From assembly GCA_028873925.1 (NCBI GenBank), contig JAPPNA010000166.1, positions 1 to 36,899 on the forward strand: 36,899 bases of DNA, read 5' to 3'. Under the pieces are notes generated by a model. The model was not told the origin of the DNA. It saw only the letters and a program-made list of their open reading frames with translations, and did no database searches. Below, piece by piece: positions 32,540-36,899 of this stretch (positions within the stretch are counted from its first letter, which is position 1; each line of letters begins with the position of its first letter). The stretch comes from Bacteroidota bacterium (GTDB lineage Bacteria > Bacteroidota > Rhodothermia > Rhodothermales > Bin80). Made by a program: the position numbers and the translations under genes.

Positions 32540-35371
32540 CTAGTCCTGAGTGTTTTGCTGCATGGACGCGACGATCGGACCGACCGCCTCCAGCGCCTGA
32601 TCCAGATGTTCAGGTTTGCGTCCACCCGCGCTGGCCAGTTCGGGCGCGCCGCCACCGCCGCCGCCAATGCGGCGCGCCAGCTGCCCTACAATCCTGCCGG
32701 CGTGCATGCCCGTTGCGACCAGATCGTCAGAAACCACCGCTACGAGATAGGCCTTGCCCGCATCCGGGTCAGTCGTACCTATCACACCCACAGCTGAGCT
32801 GCGGATGCGCTGACTCAGCTCTTTCCCCAATTGACGCAACATTTTCATGTCCGAATTCGGCACACGGCCGGTAATCAGTTGTACCGGTCCAATGCGGCGG
32901 GCCTGCCGGACGAAGATGTCCAGACTGGCTGTAAGTTGATCGCGCCGAAGCTGCGCCACTTCCCGCCGCAACTTTTTGTTGTCTTCCAACAGTTTGGCCA
33001 CCAATGCGTCCACCTCTCGCTGCTGCCCCTTGAACTGCTTCCTCGTGCGGTCCAGCTCATCATGCTCTCCCTCCACAAAAGCTAGGGCATCCAGGCCTGC
33101 TACCGCCTCAACCCTCCGTATTCCGGCAGCTACTGATCCCTCAGACTGAAGCACAAACAGGCCCAGCTCTCCGGTGGCCTGCACATGCGTTCCGCCGCAC
33201 AGTTCAACGGAAAAACCGGGATCAAACGTAACGACCCGAACAAAATCACCATATTTCTCGCCGAACAGAGCGGTGGCCCCGCGGTCGAGCGCGTCTGCGT
33301 ACGGGACTGCATCGTCAATCTGAGCCGTAATGTTCTCCTGAATCCGGCTGTTCACCACAGACTGTACGCGACGGATATCCTCCAGACCGACTCTGTCATA
33401 GTGGTTGAAGTCAAAGCGAAGATGCCCTGGAGCTACCAGCGAGCCCTTTTGGGCCACACCCGGTCCCAGTACCTCCCGCAGTGCGGCGTGCATCAGATGG
33501 GTAGCCGTATGATGCTTGGCAATCCGGCGGCGGCGCTGCACATCAACGGCCGCACGCACGGTCGCACCCACCTGGACGGCGGGATCTTCGTCCAGCAGAT
33601 GCAGGACCTGATCGCCCTGAACCTGCGTGTCAATGACTTGCAGCGATCGGCTACCGATCTGCAGCACGCCGGTGTCGCCAACCTGTCCGCCATTTTCCGC
33701 ATAAAACGGCGTACGGTCCAATATCACCGCCCTGCGCGCGGGATCGATTCCCACTACCCGGGCCTCTGCTACCACATGCACATCATGCCCGGCAAAAATG
33801 GATCCCTGCCGCGCACCTCCGTTGTCCCCCGGCACAAGAACAGCCGGACCGGCCTTCTGGTCATGTCGGAATCCTGATGCCTCCCTGGCTCTGGCTTTCT
33901 GCCTCGCCATAAGGGCGTGATACTGCTCCATATCCACATCATGACCGTGCTCCCGCGCAATTAGCTGCGTCAGATCCACTGGGAATCCATAGGTATCATG
34001 CAACAGAAACGCCACATTCCCGGACACCCGACCCTGGCGGGCTGAGGCAATAAAGTCACGGTCTCCGTCCCGCTGGCCGGGATAGGCTTTGCCGATCAGG
34101 TCCTGCATCCTCCCGCCACGAATATGCATGTCTGCTCCATCTGTGGATCGGATTCGGCGGATGGTTCTATTGGCCTGGGTGCTCAGCTCCAGTCCGCGTC
34201 CCAGCGTCCTGAGAAAAGCGGTCTCCTCACCGCGAATGGTCGCCTGGATGCGTGATTCATGCTCCCTGAGCTCACGGTAGAAGTCGTCCAACTGAGCGAT
34301 AACCGTAGCAGCCAGGTGCCAAAGGAACGGCTTCCTGATGTGCAGGAATGTGTAGCCGTATCGCACGGCGCGCCGAAGTATCCGGCGGATAACGTATCCC
34401 TGACCGACATTGCCCGGTACCGCACCATCGGCTATGGCAAAGACGATCGCCCGAATATGGTCCGCCACTACGCGCATGGCTATGCGGATCTTCCTGCGGT
34501 CTGCCGCCCCGTCTATCTCGTCGTAACCCTGAACGCCGGGCGCAGCAGTCAGGCGGGCAATGTGGGCCAGCAGCGGCGCGAATGCATCGGTGTCGTAGGT
34601 GCTGGATTTGCCCTGTATCACCGCAGCCAGTCGCTCAAGGCCCATTCCGGTATCCACATGACAGGCAGCCAGCGGCTCCAGAGGCCTGTCCCGCACCGCA
34701 TTGAACTGGATGAACACCAGATTCCAGATCTCAATCACCAGCGGATGGTCCTGGTTGATCAGGCGCGCTCCAAGAACGCGCGCACGCTCGGTATCAGAGC
34801 GTAAGTCAATGTGAACTTCCGAGCACGGACCGCACGGACCGGTGTCACCCATCATCCAGAAGTTATCCTTTGAGCTGCCGAACAGGACACGGTCATCCGG
34901 CAGATGCCGCCGCCAGAGCGTGGCGGCATCTTCGTCCGGTGGCAGACCCAGCGCATCATCTCCTTCGTGCACGGTGGCATACAACCGATCGGCCGAAATG
35001 CCCCAGCGTGTATGCAGCAGCTCCCACGTCCAGGCAATGGCCTCATCTTTGAAATAGTCTCCGAAGCTCCAGTTGCCCAGCATTTCAAAGAAGGTGTGGT
35101 GATAGGTATCGTGCCCCACCTCTTCAAGATCGTTGTGTTTCCCGGACACGCGCAGGCACTTCTGGGCATCTGCCGCACGGTGGTAGGGCCGGGTTCCCGT
35201 CCCCAGGAACACGTCCTTGAACTGATTCATCCCCGCATTGATAAACAGCAGGGTCGGATCGTCATGGGGCACCATCGACGAACTGGGCACAATCGTGTGG
35301 CCCTTCTCCTGAAAAAACTCCAGGAATTCTGCCCGGATCTGATCGGTGGTCCGATAGCGGCTATCTGTCAT
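32540..35371 (-). CDS. alaS: Alanyl-tRNA synthetase
   Basis: A 943-residue class II aminoacyl-tRNA synthetase, slightly longer than the usual 870-880. The catalytic core starts with DQIRAEFLEFFQEKGH and carries FINAGMNQFKDVFLG and the HHTFFEMLGNWSFGDYFK segment. The editing domain has HHTATHLMHAALREVLG and the zinc motif ELCGGTHV. The C-terminal part holds a coiled coil and a DHHA1 domain with the GGGGGGAPELASAGG glycine run. The start ATG at 35371 is chosen over an upstream frame start at 35410 because the family begins there. Downstream on the same strand is tRNA-Ser. Confidence 0.96.
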   Translation of the reverse strand: MTDSRYRTTDQIRAEFLEFFQEKGHTIVPSSSMVPHDDPTLLFINAGMNQFKDVFLGTGTRPYHRAADAQKCLRVSGKHNDLEEVGHDTYHHTFFEMLGNWSFGDYFKDEAIAWTWELLHTRWGISADRLYATVHEGDDALGLPPDEDAATLWRRHLPDDRVLFGSSKDNFWMMGDTGPCGPCSEVHIDLRSDTERARVLGARLINQDHPLVIEIWNLVFIQFNAVRDRPLEPLAACHVDTGMGLERLAAVIQGKSSTYDTDAFAPLLAHIARLTAAPGVQGYDEIDGAADRRKIRIAMRVVADHIRAIVFAIADGAVPGNVGQGYVIRRILRRAVRYGYTFLHIRKPFLWHLAATVIAQLDDFYRELREHESRIQATIRGEETAFLRTLGRGLELSTQANRTIRRIRSTDGADMHIRGGRMQDLIGKAYPGQRDGDRDFIASARQGRVSGNVAFLLHDTYGFPVDLTQLIAREHGHDVDMEQYHALMARQKARAREASGFRHDQKAGPAVLVPGDNGGARQGSIFAGHDVHVVAEARVVGIDPARRAVILDRTPFYAENGGQVGDTGVLQIGSRSLQVIDTQVQGDQVLHLLDEDPAVQVGATVRAAVDVQRRRRIAKHHTATHLMHAALREVLGPGVAQKGSLVAPGHLRFDFNHYDRVGLEDIRRVQSVVNSRIQENITAQIDDAVPYADALDRGATALFGEKYGDFVRVVTFDPGFSVELCGGTHVQATGELGLFVLQSEGSVAAGIRRVEAVAGLDALAFVEGEHDELDRTRKQFKGQQREVDALVAKLLEDNKKLRREVAQLRRDQLTASLDIFVRQARRIGPVQLITGRVPNSDMKMLRQLGKELSQRIRSSAVGVIGTTDPDAGKAYLVAVVSDDLVATGMHAGRIVGQLARRIGGGGGGAPELASAGGRKPEHLDQALEAVGPIVASMQQNTQD

Positions 35372-35904
35372 AGTGTCGATCAAGTACAGCACATAAATAC
35401 GCCTGAACAAGGCTGTTTGTGCCTATCCCGAGTGCACCCATGTGGTCCACAGTGCGTGCGGCATCGATGCGTCAGCCGCTAGATAGCGACCCGAGCAGGG
35501 GAATGAGGATGGCTGGCAGCGAATCTTTCCGATAGATCGGGTGAATGAGGGGAAGCTGGCATACTTCAACATCTCAGCCACCAAGAACATCGCCGGATCG
35601 CCAGGTGGAGGCAGGATGACCTCCCGGCATCATATTGGGCCGTAACGAGGCTCCGGTGGGAATCCCGACTCGGCAAGTATTCCTGTGGCGCAGACTCTCA
35701 GGTCAGGTTGGCCCTGCAGCATTGGCCATACATCCGGGGCCAGATTGCAAAACCGGCCTGACGGGCCTCACCATCGTTCTTGAGTCCGCCGGGTAATTCC
35801 CGGACTTGTAGCCATCAAAACCGGCCCCGTCAGCGCCCAAAAAAAAGTTGTGGAAATTGGGAACCAAGCAAATTGGGGGGGGGGTAGTTATACTTTTCCA
35901 CCAT
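35372..35904. other. About 530 bases with no convincing gene
   Basis: This lies between the divergent alaS and collagen-like genes. It holds a small perfect hairpin, CCGGGTAATTCCCGG (35788-35802 region), a run of eight As (35839-35846), the G10 tract, and two related segments around AACCGGCC near 35752 and 35818. No gene was recognised. Promoters for both neighbours must lie here. Confidence 0.4.
35875..35884. repeat. Poly(G) tract, 10 Gs, upstream of collagen-like gene
   Basis: An uninterrupted run of ten Gs ends about 20 bases before the ATG at 35905 and 32 bases before the preferred ATG at 35917. It lies between an ATTG (35872-35875) and a TACTTTTC (35891-35898), which resemble the -33 and -7 elements of Bacteroidota promoters with a shorter-than-usual spacer. 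Confidence 0.85.
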
Positions 35905-35916
35905 ATGGATTTTGCT

Positions 35917-36543
35917 ATGAGACGCTTATTCGGCATTTTTTTACTGCTGGTCTGCCTGTTTTGCGCGTGTGAGGGACCAACCGGTCCAGTGGGCCCCGCC
36001 GGGCCCGCCGGGCCCGCCGGGACCACTGGGAACACCGGGCCCACTGGGAACACCGGGCCCACTGGACCAACGGGGCCCACTGGACCAACGGGGCCCACTG
36101 GACCAACGGGGCCCACCGGACCCGCTGGAGAACGGGGCGAACCGGGCAATTCAAACGTAACTGCGTTTACGGTTACGCTTAGAGCCTCCCAGTTCGAGGA
36201 CAACGAACGTATGAGTTTGGAAACGGCGTTCTTTGAAACATCCCTCGTAACCTCCTCGGTAATGACCCGTGGTGCGGTTTTGGCGTATACAGATTTTGGC
36301 ACTTCCGGGCAGGCATGGACACCGCTACCTTACGTGTTAGGTACTGTTTCAATGACGTATATCTACGGGGAAGATTTCGTTGCAGTGTTCATTGCGCGTC
36401 CGGCGGGGAACAACCGGGTGGCCCGTATTTTTGACGGTGACCGGGTGCGTTTTCTGGTCATGACTCCTGCGGGTGCCGCCCGCCTCAAGGATGTTGATAA
36501 GGAGGACTACGAGGCCGTAATGGACGCATTGGAGTCGTATTGA
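35917..36543 (+). CDS. Collagen-like repeat lipoprotein
   Basis: A 208-residue exported protein. From the ATG at 35917, residues 1-17 form a short hydrophobic signal followed by a probable lipid-attached Cys18 (FCAC); the -3 residue Phe is unusual for a lipobox. Residues 20-76 are 19 consecutive Gly-X-Y triplets, dominated by GPT, predicted to form a collagen-like triple helix. A beta-rich C-terminal domain (about 80-208) follows, with [17 protein letters not shown] at its start. This architecture is common among small Bacteroidota surface lipoproteins; the function is not known. ATGs at 35848 and 35905 are in frame but poorer starts. The repeat DNA is discussed separately. Confidence 0.88.
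   Translation: MRRLFGIFLLLVCLFCACEGPTGPVGPAGPAGPAGTTGNTGPTGNTGPTGPTGPTGPTGPTGPTGPTGPAGERGEPGNSNVTAFTVTLRASQFEDNERMSLETAFFETSLVTSSVMTRGAVLAYTDFGTSGQAWTPLPYVLGTVSMTYIYGEDFVAVFIARPAGNNRVARIFDGDRVRFLVMTPAGAARLKDVDKEDYEAVMDALESY
35974..36144 (+). repeat. Gly-X-Y codon repeats, partly identical 18-base units
   Basis: Nineteen 9-base codon triplets. Within them, an 18-base unit cccactggaccaacgggg occurs three times in tandem, and cccactgggaacaccggg twice just before. The near-identity at DNA level, beyond what the protein requires, points to recent unit duplication and a potential for length variation. Confidence 0.88.
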
Positions 36544-36899
36544 CCCTACGCGGAACGTCACCGGAAGGGTTCGCATATTGCCTCGCGTTTGGTGCTGCTG
36601 ACTCGCCATCGGGCACCAGGTCCGTTTTTGCACGGATCTGGGTGCCCTTTGGCAGTCTGTCTTCCCCGTACCGGGTTGGCCGCAATGCGGCTTGGAACCT
36701 GCTGATCTGGAGCACCCATGATCGGACGGCACCTGCAATCGCACGCGGTATGACGTTTGATAGCGGTGTACTTGTGCTGTCTGAGTCGGACTTAACTGTC
36801 CGCGGGTATGCTGCGTAGGTCTGTCCTGTAGCTGAGAACCCTACTTAGTGTTTGCCAGAAAAAGCCAAATTTCGGAATTCCGAGGGTGCGGCGGCCGGC
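36544..36899. other. Window end, no convincing gene
   Basis: A 92-residue plus-strand frame (36540-36818) starts at a TTG overlapping the previous stop and has no recognised motif or ribosome site. The minus-strand frame across 36349-36744 overlaps the collagen-like gene. Neither is called. Confidence 0.35.

Noticed and set aside
35974-36144. CRISPR-like tandem repeats
   Set aside because: Units are contiguous with no unique spacers and are in frame with Gly-X-Y codons.
35703-36302. Minus-strand frame with many GPV triplets
   Set aside because: The collagen repeat DNA is GG/CC-rich and reads as Gly-Pro-Val on the reverse strand too; only the plus frame has a signal sequence and a continuing C-terminal domain.
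36540-36818. 92-codon plus-strand open frame near the window end
   Set aside because: TTG start overlapping the previous stop, no ribosome site, no motif or domain recognised.

Overview
The window looks like chromosomal DNA of a Bacteroidota/Rhodothermota-type bacterium of moderately high GC. This is inferred from gene content: a DUF4835/PorD-like protein, a small collagen-like lipoprotein of the Bacteroidota style, MenG, a CarboxypepD_reg-plus-plug outer-membrane protein, and mostly weak Shine-Dalgarno sites. No rRNA or other phylogenetic marker was available beyond protein motifs.

Layout. 1-705 holds, on the minus strand, what looks like an ORF-less group II intron: domains V and VI are clear at 12-81, while the 5' boundary near 705 is tentative. 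706-1615 has no convincing gene. 1616-2560 is a DUF58 protein, followed by a heavily broken M20 amidohydrolase pseudogene (2565-3790). 3832-7218 is a plus-strand partner-switching operon: membrane HAMP-PP2C phosphatase, RsbW-like ATPase, STAS protein. 7425-9554 (minus) has an ammonium transporter and a signal-peptide-bearing outer-membrane protein. 9825-12132 (minus) is NifU-like, Mrp/ApbC ATPase and Ppx/GppA phosphatase, then an unrecognised membrane-anchored protein made of three tandem modules (12254-13579). 13819-16778 (plus) is a second partner-switching operon: 8-TM/GAF/PP2C phosphatase, STAS, RsbW. 16741-18323 (minus) is menG plus a DUF1460 amidase. 18384-19870 (plus) is a biotin carrier protein plus an extended SDR. 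19945-24854 (minus) holds a short TonB-receptor-like protein, an M23 peptidase, peptide deformylase, a DUF411 protein and a PorD-like protein. 25142-27154 (plus) is a membrane-anchored GH3 glycosidase. 27411-29063 (minus) is a tandem pair of paralogous secreted proteins. 29579-35371 (minus) runs alaS, tRNA-Ser(CGA) and a large HExxH/beta-propeller/beta-barrel protein. 35917-36543 (plus) is a collagen-like lipoprotein preceded by a G10 tract.

How the genes work together. The main theme is signalling by protein phosphorylation of the SpoIIE/RsbW/STAS type. Two complete three-gene modules lie about 7 kb apart with different sensors and different gene order, and no sigma factor is next to either. 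The first RsbW lacks the usual adenine-contacting Asp, so the two modules may not be mechanistically equivalent. A second theme is the cell envelope: several exported, outer-membrane or peptidoglycan-active proteins are present. The remainder is housekeeping (Fe-S assembly, menaquinone, deformylase, alanyl-tRNA synthetase). Annotation was by eye from translated sequence; no database search was run.
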